The translations under genes and the position numbers were made by a program. From Alisma plantago-aquatica (lineage: Eukaryota; Streptophyta; Magnoliopsida; Alismatales; Alismataceae), in assembly GCA_963693085.1 (NCBI GenBank), contig OY856409.1, positions 522,109,803 to 522,173,802 on the forward strand: a stretch of 64,000 nucleotides of DNA. The letters are read 5' to 3'. The notes under the pieces were generated by a model that saw only the letters and a program-made list of their open reading frames with translations, had not been told where the DNA came from and did not search any database. Positions 36,035 through 49,080 of the stretch are shown piece by piece; position 1 is the first letter of the stretch; each line of letters begins with the position of its first letter.

Positions 36035-39000
36035 CTTCAAGAAATGTTTTGCATAGTTGGAATCAATTATATCATATCACATTGAATCAACTTCAGAATG
36101 TGAATGTTGTGCATATTATCATTAGAAGATGGTAGCTCAGTAGATGATAAAAGGAATCCACTGCTCGAGCATTGTGGAGTAAACAAGAACGTGTAACAGG
36201 AAGAAATGCGTTAACTAGAAGTGAAGACTACATACAATGTATAACCCTTCTTGACATGGCATGGAGAAAACTATTGTAAGTTTCTATATGGAGGACTTTC
36301 TTATTCTTCCCGATCAAGAATTGTAAGTATCCAAAAAGGATTCTGCATTGCTACTAGGGGTTTAGTTCCTCTTATTATAGTTCATACATTGTCATGGCGA
36401 TCTTGTCTGAACAAACATCAACTCCATGAAAAAAGTCCTCTTTTTCCCTTAACATTGGCCATTTTAGTCTCCTTGAAGGTAGTTGGGTTGTTTGTATCTG
36501 TGTTTACATTTTCTATTGGGAAATTTTCAGCACTTTGGAGATTTCATTTGTAAAAGGAGAACAACCTAAGTAACTTGTTGTACAATATGTTATAATCTTT
36601 CTCATATTTAACAATTGTTGTAGTAATTTCTTAAATTCTTTAAGAACTTTTGTTTTATAGACAGAAGACACTCAATAGATGTTTCAACAATCCTTAGATC
36701 ATGCAATAAATAACTTCTAATTAATCGTACAAGTATATATCATTATTCTCAATTATAGATGACATAACCTTCATGATTACACTATAATTTGAGTAATAAC
36801 ATCATGGGCCATATTCTAAAATTCTTAGCAGAACTACCCAACATCTAACTACCATAAGTCATATCATCATGAAGTTGCAACATCTCCACATCTATTGAAT
36901 ATTTAACTATGATTAACTTAAACAAAATTAGATGTACTATAGTCAAAACTTATTAATTTTTGACGTGTTATAAATAAATTATCTCATACTACAAGCATTG
37001 ATGGTAGTCCTCAAATGGAATACTACAATATTTGTAGCATATTCCTTAATATATCTATGTTCATATCTAGCTTTTGAATATAACTTGTCATTTCATTGTA
37101 GCTAGATTGATTTGTTGACTAATGATCCACTAAAAATATTTCCTCTAAAACCAAAGACATATACTTTAAACAATATTATCGATTGTTTACAAGAATGTAT
37201 CCTCTTGAAACCAAAATATGGGTGTTTTCCTTGTTTACTAGAATATAATATTGTACCCTTCTGTGAATTCAAATACTTTAATATTAGTTAATCTCCAATT
37301 TACATAGTAAATTATTATGGATAAACTTGTATATTCATTTTTGAAACTTATGTGGTACAAAATTCGTTAGAGTTAATAGGTTAACCATGGTATTACGTTT
37401 GAGAACAAAAGTAAATTTAATTTCTTTATAATCGTGTGGGTGTAAGAGCAGAGTCTACACCTACATTTATGTATAATTGCCTAAACCCCAATTTATTGTT
37501 CGCATCAGATGGTTTCATCACATAATCCATCCATATATATATTTTGAGAACATGATTTAATCAAATTCATATATCAAACTTGATGACACCTTATGGTAAA
37601 TTTGAGATGTCTTTGGTTTGGTAGACATTGGAGGCAAACACTTTCCAATTGAAAACGAAGTGTCTATATGGCATTGTAAAAATGTTTTGCTATATTCTAC
37701 ACGAGATGAAGAAATACTAACATTCTGGAGAGGTCTTTCATGTTGCATCAACAAGTGTGATGGGTAGATTATATATGCATAATATCATCTCTTTGCAAAT
37801 AGTTACATTTTCACTGCTGTTGCAAGGGGTTCCTTCCCATTTGCTGATACATTGTCTCTTTTATGTATTTTATAATGACTGCTCCTCATCAGCTCACTAT
37901 TGTTCTGTTCATAATTTTTAATCACACAAAGACACAATAAGCATACATGCCTAGATATGCATGACACATCTCTTTTAGTGGCCTCGCCATATTCCTACTT
38001 ATGCTCTAAGAAGTGTTGTAGATAAATTATCTATGATCCTCTTTTCTTCCCCAAGTTCTGCATCCTCCTTCCTTTGGTAAGTGCTAGGTACAAGGAAAGA
38101 TGTATATATAGAGAATAATGGTGCCATGGTGAAGGAAGTTTGCTGATGTAGGTGACAAAGAGATAAATGTCATATTTTCCTTCTTTTAGTTCCTCATTTT
38201 CTCCAATTTGTCTCATGGATACTTAGCCTCTCCTAGAGATAGACTATGCTTCAACTACTCTGACAATTTTCCTTGGAAACTCATGATTGTCAATGTTAAT
38301 GAAATTGAAAATGAATGATGAAGACTTTCATTGGAGGTGTAGTATTCTTGCCCTAATTTTTATATTTTATACAAAAAATTTGTTGTGCCACCTAATATAT
38401 AATGTTATTTAATCCATTGTATTGAATCTATTTTTCAAAATTTTTCATATTCCCACACTATTCAATATTATTTTGTGCATGCAAATAATTGTTGGTTTTC
38501 TATTGCTAATGCATAATACCAGTAAAATGGATGGATATCACTTTGATTGAAGTTACAAAGAAGAGTATTAGTGCATTACTAAATCCTTATAACAACCAAA
38601 TGGCATGTCCAAGTAAGGTGGAGTTAGTCAGACTTCTTGAAACATATCTTATTTCATGCTATGTTTCTAGCATACTATTTGCTCATAGGGTGAAGATAAC
38701 CACCCATTCGGCTTGTGACCACATGACATATTGACAATTAATATCGATTCAAGAATCACAAACCCTTGAATAGGAGGATTTTTTGTGCTGATTCTTCTTT
38801 TTGAAAAATACTTTATAATGTTGTTGATTAGTTATGTAAATGTTTTTTTAGCATTTAGGAAGAAGCAGTGATGTTCATCAAGTGTCTTCAACTCATCACC
38901 CTTGCACTAAAGGTCTATGGAGGTGGAGTGTCTTATAAAGAGAATACCTACCTTAGAAAATATAAGCACAAGAATCTTGTATAAGTTTAAGCATGCAAAT

Positions 39001-39539
39001 CCTTGACCAGGTTCCAATTCTTTACCTTTGGCTTGTACAAGAATAATAACACTACATAATACAATATTTATCCTTTTCTTCATTTTATGAAGATATGCGT
39101 GCTTTACTTTGTGAATGACTAAGTATATTAGTGTTGTGATATGCATGACATATTTAGCCTTTTCTACAATTGTTATTCAAAGATGAGTATGTGTTTATCT
39201 AACTACATGTGCTGATAGTGGCGTAAATATCTTCTCCTCTCCTCTAACTGGCTTTGGGAATGATGACGATATACTGCCTTGATGTTGTTACATTACTCTC
39301 CATTCTCTATAGCATTTTTGAGGCAATCCACCCTTCCTGTAGGCTCTTGATATACTGGCTGGCTTCGATATTGTAGTTTAGGTTAATATAGGTCCTCTTC
39401 CCACTCCCATTGTTTAAAGTTTTCTACATACAGATTGAGAAGAAGTACACAACTGGATATCAAACGGATATATTATAGAATTTAACTATAAATGTAAAAC
39501 ATACACATCTATTTTAGTGTGTATTCATCAATGATTGAT
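36035..39539. other. Gene-free spacer
   Basis: The DNA is AT-rich. A 100-codon plus frame at 36251-36553 (MTWHGENYCKFLYGG...) and a 67-codon frame at 38531-38734 have no motif I recognise, and their codon patterns do not stand out. They could be scraps of captured genes, as two fragments just downstream are. Confidence 0.4.
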
Positions 39540-39668
39540 CACTTGCATGTTTTGACTGTTAAGGGAAATACAATTGCTGCAACGGGTTCACTCAAGGGCC
39601 TCAAACATGTTAGAAGGATTTTTGAAGATTTTCTACTTAACATGATTCATCTAATACTACAAATCAAG
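39540..39668 (+). pseudogene. KRR1-like exon fragment (small-subunit processome protein)
   Basis: The frame reads LTVKGNTIAATGSLKGLK then HVRRIFEDFLLNMIHLILQIK, matching the conserved KH-domain segment of KRR1 proteins (family pattern roughly [31 protein letters not shown]). It is followed at once by a good donor (AAATCAAG|GTAATT), so it looks like a duplicated genomic exon rather than a processed copy. KRR1 acts in 18S rRNA maturation in the nucleolus. No neighbouring KRR1 exons were found, and several conserved residues have changed (MHPVYHIK to IHLILQIK), so this is a non-functional fragment. Confidence 0.62.
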
Positions 39669-40158
39669 GTAATTTCACTAGTTACTATCATCATTTGAAT
39701 AACTTTATTTATAAATTCTTTCTAATGGTTTAGATATCAATTTCATACATGGTATTCCTTGTTTGCATGTAATAATTATGAAAATCAATAACATATCATT
39801 GGATAAGAGTGAGATGGACACAAAGGAGTTTATTTCCTTTTCATGCAAACACATGTTAAAGTACATGTCAAAAGTCCCAGTCTCTATTAAAGTTGGGACC
39901 ATCTACACGTTAATATTTTTGCAATGCTTATTGTTTACATTTGTTTCTTAATCATTCTGATGTAGAAATGTGATATATGATTGGACAAAAAATGAAAAGT
40001 CAAATAATTTTTTTTTGAGGAAGGGGAAAAGCTCATTTCCTAGGAGGAGGGATCATGTTCTAAGAGGGGTGAGTGCTTATGTTTATATGATGGAAGAATT
40101 GATCCCTTGTTTGAAATATGTCATAGTTAGATATGCCATTGACATAGGTTTTCATGTC

Positions 40159-40272
40159 CATCACACCACATTGTTGTCGACTACCTCAAGATTCTCACCA
40201 AGATTGACATGTGTTCTGGGTAGGAGCTTGAGAAGAAGATCAAGTTCTTGAAGAATGCTGATGTAGGATTGT
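40159..40272 (+). pseudogene. EF-1alpha-like fragment
   Basis: One frame reads HIVVDYLKILTKIDMCSG, a stop, then ELEKKIKFLKNADVGL. This matches the domain III segment of plant elongation factor 1-alpha (family pattern [34 protein letters not shown]). An in-frame TAG replaces a Lys codon, and stops follow directly. Upstream coding sequence is lost or shifted. It is a short dead scrap, about 490 bp from the KRR1-like exon. Confidence 0.65.
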
Positions 40273-40609
40273 GATGATATTTCATCTCAAGTTCTTGATG
40301 TCAAGTCAACACTCAATAACATACAAATATGAGACCATACTTGTATACCTTTTCATTATATGATCAAAGAATGTAGAAACTATTTTTCCTAGCAAAGTGT
40401 GCATAAAAGAATGTTCCATGTGTATTGTATTTGAAAAAGGGGCAAGGTATAATGTCCCCCACATGTAATTTGCATTTGATAATATATATAGAATGTTTAT
40501 ATATCTATTTTTGAAAATGTGAGTTCAAATTGCAAGTGACTTATAATCAGAATTCTAGGTAGTAAACTAAAACTGAATCATTTAAAGAAAAAGTTCCATG
40601 ACATACAAT

Positions 40610-40947
40610 ACTTATGCCATTACAGTGGAATTTTTTATATCCATTTTACACAATAAGAATAGTTTTATACAATATCATACTACACAATAGTGACATTTGT
40701 ATAAAAGTCAATTGGTGTTATAATGGCATTTGTATAAAAGCTAATTAATTTTATAATGACATTTATTGAACGCCATTAAAACCCATTGTTTAGTGGCATT
40801 TACAATTTATGCCACTATATCTCTAGTGGCATCGGTACTAGAGACATTTTTAAAATGACAACAAATGCCACAAAATACTTTTGGTGACATTTATATTTTT
40901 CGTAGCATTTGTCAAATGTCACTAATGGGTATGCTTGTTCTAGTGAT
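40610..40947. repeat. TGGCATTT subterminal-like repeat cluster (CACTA-like end)
   Basis: The motif tggcattt/gacatttgt and its complement aaatgcca recur many times in both orientations over about 330 bp, and the block closes at tgcttgttctagtg. Dense bidirectional motifs ending in CTAGTG are typical of the right end of a CACTA-type element. No matching left end (CACTAGAACAAGC) was found in the window, so this may be a truncated or rearranged element. Confidence 0.5.
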
Positions 40948-41198
40948 ATCACATGAGCAGAAGCTATTTTTTTCTCAACTTGGGAGTGTTATAAACATGG
41001 TACCCATCACAATAATAATAAACAAAATCCAGTACATACTATGAATGAATGGAATTCTTATTATTTTTTAGCACAGTAATTCTATTACATCATCATATAT
41101 AAAAGAAACTTAATACCATGATACTACTTTATTCAAATCTCATCTCGAATTAAGGACCATGTAGATGGTGCCCACCAAGTAAACCTCTTAAAACTATA

Positions 41199-41203
41199 GA
41201 TGC
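41199..41203 (+). repeat. TSD GATGC, left edge of three-LTR array
   Basis: GATGC directly precedes the first LTR and matches 51015-51019. No such repeat surrounds the middle LTR. Confidence 0.85.
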
Positions 41204-42693
41204 TGTTGGCTAAATTGGACATTATCAAATCCTTTGTTTTGATGATGACACATATTTCATTCTTGTGGATCTAACATGTTATTTGAGTGTTTCAGGGATA
41301 AACAAATAAGGAGGTGGATAATTGAAGATCAATACAAATTGGAAGATCAACATGCTTAGATTACTCTTATTTTCATGATTGTACTCAATGTAAAAACTTG
41401 TACAAGTATATAATGTACAAGTACATAAACATCATGTAAATCAAGCGTTAGATCTTCCCTATCCACTCACAACACTTAGATAGACCCTCCCCTAAGATAG
41501 AAACACAATTACACATTGATACACACACTTAGTACATGGCTCAATACATTGAAACATGGACTTTCTCGGTCAACAAAATCCTCTACCGAGACACTCTTGG
41601 TCGACAAAGTTCTCGAACAAGAATAGCTCTTCTAGCAAACTCTATAGCCGTTAGACTGAGTTGGAAAAGTAGTTGGGAGTTGAAAATGAACGTTGCAACA
41701 CCTTTACCTCAAACTCCCACTCGGTCAAAGAAAAGCTCGACCGAGACAAACTCGGTCGACAAACTTCTCGACCGAGAGAAGTTCTGGACTGCACTTTTCA
41801 ACACTAAATAACTAGCCATTGCAAAGTAATTTATGAACACTTAACGACTAGTTGAGCACTAAGAACATCCTAGAAAGTGTTTAGAATGTCCCTAAACCCC
41901 TGTAACCCATTCCTATAAATAAGAGAGGCCTTAGGACACCCAAAGCATCACTTGTGCATACAATTACACTTGAGATTCATTCTTAGTGAGAAACAAGCAA
42001 AGCCACACTTGCAATTTGTTTCTTTGAGCTCTACATCATTATCCTATAGCTTAGTATCTCCTACCTACCACACTACCACGTTAATCAATAGTGGATAGGA
42101 GATCAATATGCTTGATATAGGATCAAAGCGCTGTACTCATTGGTAAAGTTATTTCCTTCTTCCAATCTTGTTCCTTTGTTATTGTATTTTGTTCTCCTTG
42201 ACTACTCCTAGGTTGGAGGCTGTTGAAAGGAGGTTCTTGGTGCTACTTCTTGGTGGAGAAGGCTACTTGAAGGGGTGAAGCTACTTCAGGGAGGTGAAGG
42301 CTGCTCTGTGGACTTGAAGTTACTTTAGAAGGCTGCCTCAAGGATTGAAGCTACTTCAGATGAAGGCTACTTCAAGGGTGAGCTTGGAGTTACTTCAGAA
42401 GGCTGCTTCTAGGAGGATTGAGGCTACTTCAGGTGAAGGCTACTTCAAGGGTGTAGAAGTAAGGTGATTGTATTTTATGTAACATCCTTGCGAGGTAATA
42501 AAATATATTACTTTCAAAATCCCGATTGGAAACAATCGGGTAGTGGACTGACTACCTTAGATTTCTAAGGTAGGAACCACTCCACATCCTTGTGTCTTTC
42601 TTGTTTCCTCATATTTCTTATTCAAGTGGTTTAAATTGTTTAATTAAATTTAAACACTCCAAAAAGCTCTATTCACCCCCTCTAGATCTTTCA
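41204..42693 (+). repeat. LTR 1 of the array
   Basis: 1490 bp, TGTTGGC...TTTCA. It contains a cluster of GGTCGA/TCGACC inverted-repeat motifs (about 41565-41780), a TATA box (tataaataa at 41914-41922) and a degenerate tandem array of gaaggctacttcaag units (about 42225-42462). A gtaataaaat polyadenylation-like site follows near 42497. In its first 160 bp it lacks several variants shared by LTRs 2 and 3. Confidence 0.92.
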
Positions 42694-42695
42694 AT

Positions 42696-42707
42696 TGGTA
42701 TCAGAGC
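42696..42707 (+). promoter_or_regulatory. Primer-binding site, unit 1
   Basis: tggtatcagagc, complementary to the 3' end of initiator-Met tRNA, two bases after LTR 1. This copy is unmutated. Confidence 0.92.
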
Positions 42708-43690
42708 CGGTCTTCAAGGAGCTTTAACATGTCTTGAAGAGATGGTGGATGGTGTTTCTAGAAACCTCAACATGAGCCGACCATCAACAAGTGATCAAGA
42801 TTGTAGATGGTGCTTTGAATGCAAAGTAAAAGGCTACTCGACATTCAATTGTCCAAAAAGGAAGAAAGGAGAAAAGTTCCACAAAGATAAAAGGGAATAA
42901 TCAAGCGAGAACAAAGAAGAAAAGGTAAGTTGTTTCATTGCAACAATCGATGAAGAAGAAAATGAGGTAAGCCTACTTGATTTAACTAAAGAATAATTAG
43001 TTGCTAGCATTGAAGAATTACATGATAAATATATTGATTGTAAAAAAAAACTAAAAAGAGTTACAAAAACTAATGAAGAATTATATGCCCAATTAAATGA
43101 TCTTGCTTCTGAAAAGGAAAGTATTATTTCTGAAAATTCTACCTTGAAATCATATTTTAATGATTGCAATGTGAAGTTGCTTACTCTAGAAACAAACTAC
43201 AATTTTCTTTCTCAAGAAAAGGTTGAATTGCTTGCAAATTTAAATGATCTTCAAACTCAGCCTATCTTGTGTACTCATTTAGATTGTGATGCTATTGTCA
43301 AAGAAAGAGATAGTTTTTTATCTAATCTTGATCAAGCAAAGTTAGACATTAAAAAGAGAATGGATGAAATTGCTAAGTTACAAAAAGATATGAGTAGCTT
43401 GAAAAATAAAGATATCCTTGATAAGATCCTAAAAGATTCTTCTGGTCAGATTGGAAGGAGATGACTAGGTTATAAGCCCAAAGGAAAATCTTATCCTAAA
43501 GTGAGAAGGACACAAGTACCCAAGACTAAAGTTATGTATGTGCCTAAAGAAAATCTAGCTAAGAAGAGAAATGAAATTGATTATATATGTCGTCATTACT
43601 ATTTACGTCTCCGACATTATTCATTCTCTTGCCATACAAGAAAAATGATGTTGATCTATTTTGGGTTCCAAAACCTCAAACTTAGAAATA
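42708..43690 (+). pseudogene. Truncated Copia/Sirevirus-type gag, unit 1
   Basis: Coding sequence starts almost at the primer site and lacks the N-terminal half of gag (no UBN2-like region). A zinc knuckle CFECKVKGYSTFNC lies at 42811-42852, with Tyr in place of the usual His, so metal binding is probably lost. A long Lys/Glu/Leu/Asn-rich coiled-coil-like stretch follows (TNEELYAQLNDLASEKES, RMDEIAKLQKDMSSLK), then a basic segment and a second Cys/His cluster (ICRHYYLRLRHYSFSC). Stops in the main frame are TAA at 42898-42900, TAA at 42994-42996 and TGA at 43462-43464. A frameshift near the end disrupts the WVPKPQT-like C-terminus seen in unit 2. No protease or pol follows. Compared with a full Sirevirus gag-pol, everything except the gag C-terminus is deleted. 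Confidence 0.8.
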
Positions 43691-43844
43691 TTGAACATGA
43701 TTAGTTGAGATTTAACCTAAAACTTTACTTTGATACTCAAAATGTCTTATCTCAACTAAACTAAGCTTTAATTTGCATATTCCTGTAAAATTGTACCTTA
43801 TGTTTTACTTGCATATAATTACTGAAAACAAAATAGAAACAATC

Positions 43845-44560
43845 TCGGTCGAAAACATGTTCGACCGAGACACTCTTTGGTCGAGAACATTATCGGCCAA
43901 AGAAGTTTCTGTCTCAAACCTACATTTTCTGGAGAAATAGTAGAATCATCAGTCGAGAAACTTGTCGACCGAGAACATTTCGGTCGAGAAAATAGTCGAC
44001 TGAGTAAGTTACTGTTTTAAGCCTACAAAGACTTGAAAAACATCCGGCCGACAAATACTTTGACTGAACTTAACTCGGTTGAGAAATTTGTCGACCGAGG
44101 AAAACTCTGTCAGAATTGTTTTTATAAGAATAAGATACTACAATTGCAATTAACTTAAGTGACTCAAATATGCAATGAACTTGACATATTACATTACTTT
44201 AAATATTTGAATGACCCTAATAAAAAGGAAAAATATATGGGCATATTTTTTCATGATTAAATTGTTCCAAACAAGCATACAAGAGGAAAAGATTGGTTTT
44301 ACTTGCTCACATAAATTTAGCTCTAAAAGGAAAATTTAATCTTAAAGTTTTTATTTTAAAATTTTTCAATATTCACAAGTTTCTATATGAGCAAAATGAA
44401 GAACTAATAATGATCATACATAATAAGATCAAGTCATATTCTAGAAGTGGTTCATTGGATAACTCATAAAAATGCATATATTGGATATCTGCAAAACTAC
44501 CTCTCGGTCGAAAAAGAGTTCGACCGAGGGGCGCCGCGGTCAAAGTCACGGTCGACCTAA
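43845..44560. repeat. Internal GGTCGA/TCGACC inverted-repeat cluster, unit 1
   Basis: At least ten ggtcga / tcgaccga half-sites in alternating orientation, in three groups near 43850-43900, 43950-44100 and 44505-44555, downstream of gag in non-coding DNA. The same motif family is in the LTRs. The counterparts in unit 2 are at about 47960-48220 and 48620-48680. Confidence 0.82.
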
Positions 44561-45029
44561 AATAAGCCTGAAAAAATGCTTATTTGAAAATCATTCACAT
44601 GCACTCAACCTTAGTATATTTGCTCAGCATGTTTAAAAAAAACAAATTGATTCATTATTTTACCTATTCAATTGCACTTCAAAGCTAGTTATGACCTTCG
44701 TATCCTTAAAGTAATTTAAATAAGGAAGCTTACAATATTCTTGAATATGATGTATATCTTGCTCTTAAATGAATTCTCTAAACAAATTAGGGCTTAACAC
44801 CCCTTGTATATGGTTAGAGATACATTCATTGATTTCACTATGAGCCTAAAGGAATCTCATATCATTTCAGGGCTTAACATCCCTTGTAAATGGTTGAGAA
44901 ACTATTAAAATATATTCATGAGCCTAAAGGATTCTCATGTCATTTTAGGGCTTAACATCCCTTACAAATGATTGAGAAATAAATCATGATTTTTGAATTG
45001 TGGCTAAATTTGACATTCTTGTTATAGTA

Positions 45030-45322
45030 TCTGATTAAGGGGGAGTATCTTATTCAGGGGGAGAAAATTGGTTATATGGCTATCTTTTTGAAATGACAAA
45101 GGGGGAGAAATAATAAAAAACAAAATAAATGAGTTTCGTAATCTCTTAGCTTCACATAAATTATTGCTATATTCCTTAAAGAGTTGGATACTATGTTCCA
45201 TACCTCTTTTGAATAAACAAGAGAATACTTACATAAGAAAATATCAGGTATGAAACTCATGCTATTTAAAATTTCTTGATTTATATTTTTTAAATGTTTG
45301 TCATCTTCAAAAAGAGGGAGAT
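45030..45322 (+). promoter_or_regulatory. Multiple polypurine tracts before LTR 2
   Basis: Four purine tracts lie close together: ttaagggggagtatc (near 45040), tcagggggagaaaat (near 45055), acaaagggggagaaataa (near 45100) and caaaaagagggagat abutting the LTR at 45308-45322. Only the last is positioned as the functional plus-strand primer site; the others fit the extra purine tracts described for Sireviruses. Confidence 0.8.
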
Positions 45323-46808
45323 TGTTGGCTAAATTGGACATTATCAAACCCTTTGTTTTGATGATGACAAACATTTCATTCTTGTGGATCTAACTTATTA
45401 TTTGAGTATTTTAGGGATAAACAAATAATGAGGTGGATAGTTGAAGATCAATACAAATGGGAAGATCAACATGCTTAGATTACTCTTATTTTCATGATTT
45501 TACTCAATGTAAAAACTTGTACAAGTATATAATGTACAAGTACATAGACATCATGTAAATCAAGCGTTAGATCTTCCCTATCCATTCACAACACTTAGAT
45601 AGACCCTCCCCTAAGATAGAAACACAATTACACATTGATACACACACTTAATACATGAATCAACACATTGAAACATGGACTTTCTCAGTCGAAAAAACCT
45701 CAACCGAGACACTCTCGGTCGAGAAAGTTCTCGACCGAGAATAGCTCTTCCAACAAACTCTATAGCTGTTAGACTGAGTTGGAAAAGTAGTTGGGTGTTG
45801 AAAATGAACGTTGCAACACTTTTACCTCAAACTCCCACTCAGTCAAAGAAAAGCTCGATCGAGACAAACTCGATCGACAAATTTCTCAACCGAGAGAAAT
45901 TCTGGACTGCACTTTTCAGCACTAAACAACTAGCCGTTGCAAAGTAATTTATGAACACCTAATGACTAGTTGAGCACTAAGAACATCCTAGAAAGTGTCT
46001 AGAACATCCCTAAACCCCTTTAAACCATTCCTATAAATAGGAGAGGCCTTAGGACCAAAGCATCACTTGTGCATATAATTACACTTGAGATTCATTATTA
46101 GTGAGCAACAAGCAAAGCCACACTTGCAATTTGTTTCTTAGAGCTCTACATTAGTGTCCTATAGATTAGTATCTCCTAGCCACCACACTACCACGTTCAT
46201 CTATAGTGGATAGGAGATCAATACACTTGATATAGGATCAAAGCGCTGTGCTCATTGGTAAAGTTATTTCCTTCTTCCAATCTTGTTCCTTTATTATTGT
46301 ATTTTGTTCTCCTTGACTACTCCTGGGTTGGAGGCTGTTGAAAGGAGGTTCTTGGAGCTACTTCTTGGTGGATAAGACTGCTTCAAGGGGTGGAGCTACT
46401 TCAAGGAGGTGAAGGCTACTTTGTGGACTTGAAGTTACTTCAGAAGGCTGCCTCAAGGATTGAAGCTACTTCAGGTGAAGGCTACTTCAAGGGTGAGCTT
46501 GGAGTTACTTCAGAAGGATGCTTCTAGGAGGATTGAGGCTACTTCAGGTGAAGGCTACTTCAAGGGTGTATAAGGAAGGTGATTGTATTTTATGTAACAT
46601 CCTTACGAGGTAATAAAATATATTACTTTCAAAATCCCGATTGGAAACAATCGGGTAGTGGACTGACTACCTTAGATTTCTAAGGTAGGAACCACTCTAC
46701 ATCCTTGTGTCTTCCTTGTTTCCTCCTACTTCTTGTTCAAGTGGTTTAAATTGTTTAATTAACTTTAAACACTCCGAAAAGCTCTATTCACCCCCTCTAG
46801 ATCTTTCA
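45323..46808 (+). repeat. LTR 2 (middle) of the array
   Basis: 1486 bp with the same ends. It is joined on both sides to internal sequence, with no TSD. The TATA box is at 46032-46039 and the tandem gaaggctacttcaag block at about 46335-46570. It serves as 3' LTR of the first unit and 5' LTR of the second. A ~5-bp deletion lies just after the TATA region (aggaccaaagc against aggacacccaaagc). Confidence 0.92.
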
Positions 46809-46810
46809 AT

Positions 46811-46822
46811 TGGTATCAAAGC
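46811..46822 (+). promoter_or_regulatory. Primer-binding site, unit 2 (one mismatch)
   Basis: tggtatcaaagc, the same site two bases after LTR 2, with G changed to A at the ninth base. The mismatch would weaken tRNA pairing. Confidence 0.88.
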
Positions 46823-47803
46823 AGGTCTTCAAGGAGCTTTAACATGTCTTGAAGAGATGGGGGATGGTGTTTCCAACAACCTTGACATGAGCCGACCATC
46901 AACAAGTGATCAAGATTGTAGATGGTGCTTTGAATGCAAAGTAAAAGGCCACTCGACATTCAATTGTTCAAAAAGGAAGAAAGGAGAAAAGTTCCACAAA
47001 GATAAAAGGGAACAATCAAGCGAGAACAAAGAAGAAAAGGTAAGTTGTTTCATTGCAACAATCGATGAAGAAGAAAATGAGGTAAGCCTACTTGATTTAA
47101 CTAAAGAAGAGTTAGTTGCTAGCATTTAAGAATTACATGATAAATATATTGATTGTAAAAAAGAAACTAAAAAGAGTTGCAAAAACTAATGAAGAATTAT
47201 ATGCTCAATTAAATGATCTTGCTTCTGAAAAGGAAAGTATTATTTCTGAAAATTCTACCTTGAAATCATCTTTTAATGATTGCAATGTGAAGTTGCTTAC
47301 TCTAGAAATAAACTACAATTTTCTTTCTCAAGAAAAGGTTGAAGTGCTTGCAAATTTGAATGATCTTCAAACTCAACCTATCTTGTGTACTCATTTAGAT
47401 TGTGATGTTATTGTCAAAGAAAGAGATAGTTTGTTATCTAATCTAGATCAAGCAAAATTAGACATTAAAAGAAGAATGGATGAAATTGCTAAGTTACAAA
47501 AAGATATAAGTAGCTAGAAAAATAAATATATCCTTGATAAGATCCTAAAAGATTCTTCTGGTCAGATTGGAAGGAGAGGACTAGGTTATAAGCCCAAAGG
47601 AAAATCTTATCCTAAAGTGAGAAGGACATAAGTACCCAAGACTAAAGTTATGTATGTGCCTAAAGACAATCTAGCTAAGAAGAGAAATGAAATGGATTCT
47701 ATATGTTGTCGTTACTGTTTACATCTTGGACATTATTCATTCTCTTACCCATACAATAAAAAGGATGTTGATTTAGTTTGGGTTCCAAAACCTCAAACTT
47801 AGA
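46823..47803 (+). pseudogene. Truncated Copia/Sirevirus-type gag, unit 2
   Basis: The sister copy of 42708-43690. Here the zinc knuckle is intact (CFECKVKGHSTFNC, CX2CX4HX4C, 46926-46967), and the first and second stops of unit 1 are absent. It has its own lesions: TAA at 47127-47129, a 1-bp shift in the A-rich run near 47155-47165, TAG at 47515-47517, and a further CAA to TAA change near 47630. The C-terminus reads DLVWVPKPQT and a stop; WVPK-type sequence is usual at the gag-protease junction of Copia elements. Private lesions in each unit mean both decayed independently after the array formed. Confidence 0.8.
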
Positions 47804-47959
47804 AATATTGAACATGATTAGTTGAGATTTAACCTAAAACTTTACTTTGATACTCAAAATGTCTTATCTCAACTAAACTAAGCTTTAATTTGCATAATCC
47901 TATAAAATTGTACCTTATGTTTTACTTGCATATAATTACTGAAAATAAAATAGAAACAA

Positions 47960-48680
47960 TCTCGGTCGACAACATGTTTGACTGAGACATTCTTCGGTCG
48001 AGAACATTATCGACTAAAGAAGTTTCTGTCTCAAACCTACATCTTCTGGAGAAATAGTGGAATCATCGGTCGAGAAAGTTTTCGACAGAGAACATTTCGG
48101 CCGAGAAAATAGTCGACTGAGTAAGTTCTATTTTAAGCCTACAAAGACTTGAAAAACATCCGGCTGACAAATACTTCGATCGAATTTAACTCGGTTGAGA
48201 AATTTGTCGACCGAGGAAAACTCTATTAGAATTGTTTTTATAAGAATAAGATACTACAATTGTAATTAACTTAAGTGACTCAAATATGCAATGAACTTTA
48301 CATATTACATTGCTTTAAATATTTGAATGACCCTAATAAAAAGGAAAAATATATGGGCATAGTTTTTTTTCATGATTAAATTTTTCTAAACAAGCATACA
48401 AGAGGAAAAGATTGGTTTTACCTGCTCACATAAATTTAGCTCTAAAAGGCAAATTTAATCTTAAATTTTTTATTTTAAAATTTTTCAATATTCACAAGTT
48501 TCTATATGAGCAAAATGGAAAACTAATAATGATCATACATAATAAGATCAAGTCATATTCTAGAAGTGGTTCATTGGATAACTCATGAAAATGCATATAT
48601 TGGATATCTTCAAAACTGCTTCTCGGTTGAAAAAGAGTTCGACCGAGGGGCACCGCGTTCGAAGTCATGATCGACCTAAA
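47960..48680. repeat. Internal GGTCGA/TCGACC inverted-repeat cluster, unit 2
   Basis: Second-unit counterpart of 43845-44560, with the same spacing and a partly different set of decayed half-sites (for example tttgactgagac where unit 1 has ttcgaccgagac). Confidence 0.82.
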
Positions 48681-49080
48681 ATAAGCCTGACAAAATGCTT
48701 ATTTGAAAATCATTCACCTGCACTCAACCTTAGTATATTTTCTCAGCATGTTAAAAAAAAATTGATTCATTATTTTACCTATTCAATTGCACTTCAAAGC
48801 TAGTTATGACCTTCATATTCTTAAAGTAATTTAAATAAGTAAGCTTACAATATTCTTGAATATGATGTATATCTTGCTCTTAAATGAATTCTCTAAACAA
48901 ATTGGGTCTTAACATCCCTTGTATTTGGTTAGAGATACCTTCATTGATTTCACTATGAGTCTAAAGGAATTTCATATCATTTCAGGGCTTAACATCCCTT
49001 GTAAATGGTTGAGAAACTATTAAAATATAATCATGAGCCTAAAGGATTCTCATATCATTTCAGGGCTTAACATCCCTTGC

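Noticed and set aside
36251..36553. 100-codon open frame as a possible gene
   Set aside because: No recognisable domain, no supporting splice or regulatory context, and an AT-rich repeat setting.
41204..46808. Two separate retrotransposon insertions side by side
   Set aside because: There is no TSD around the middle LTR, and the outer TSDs match each other.
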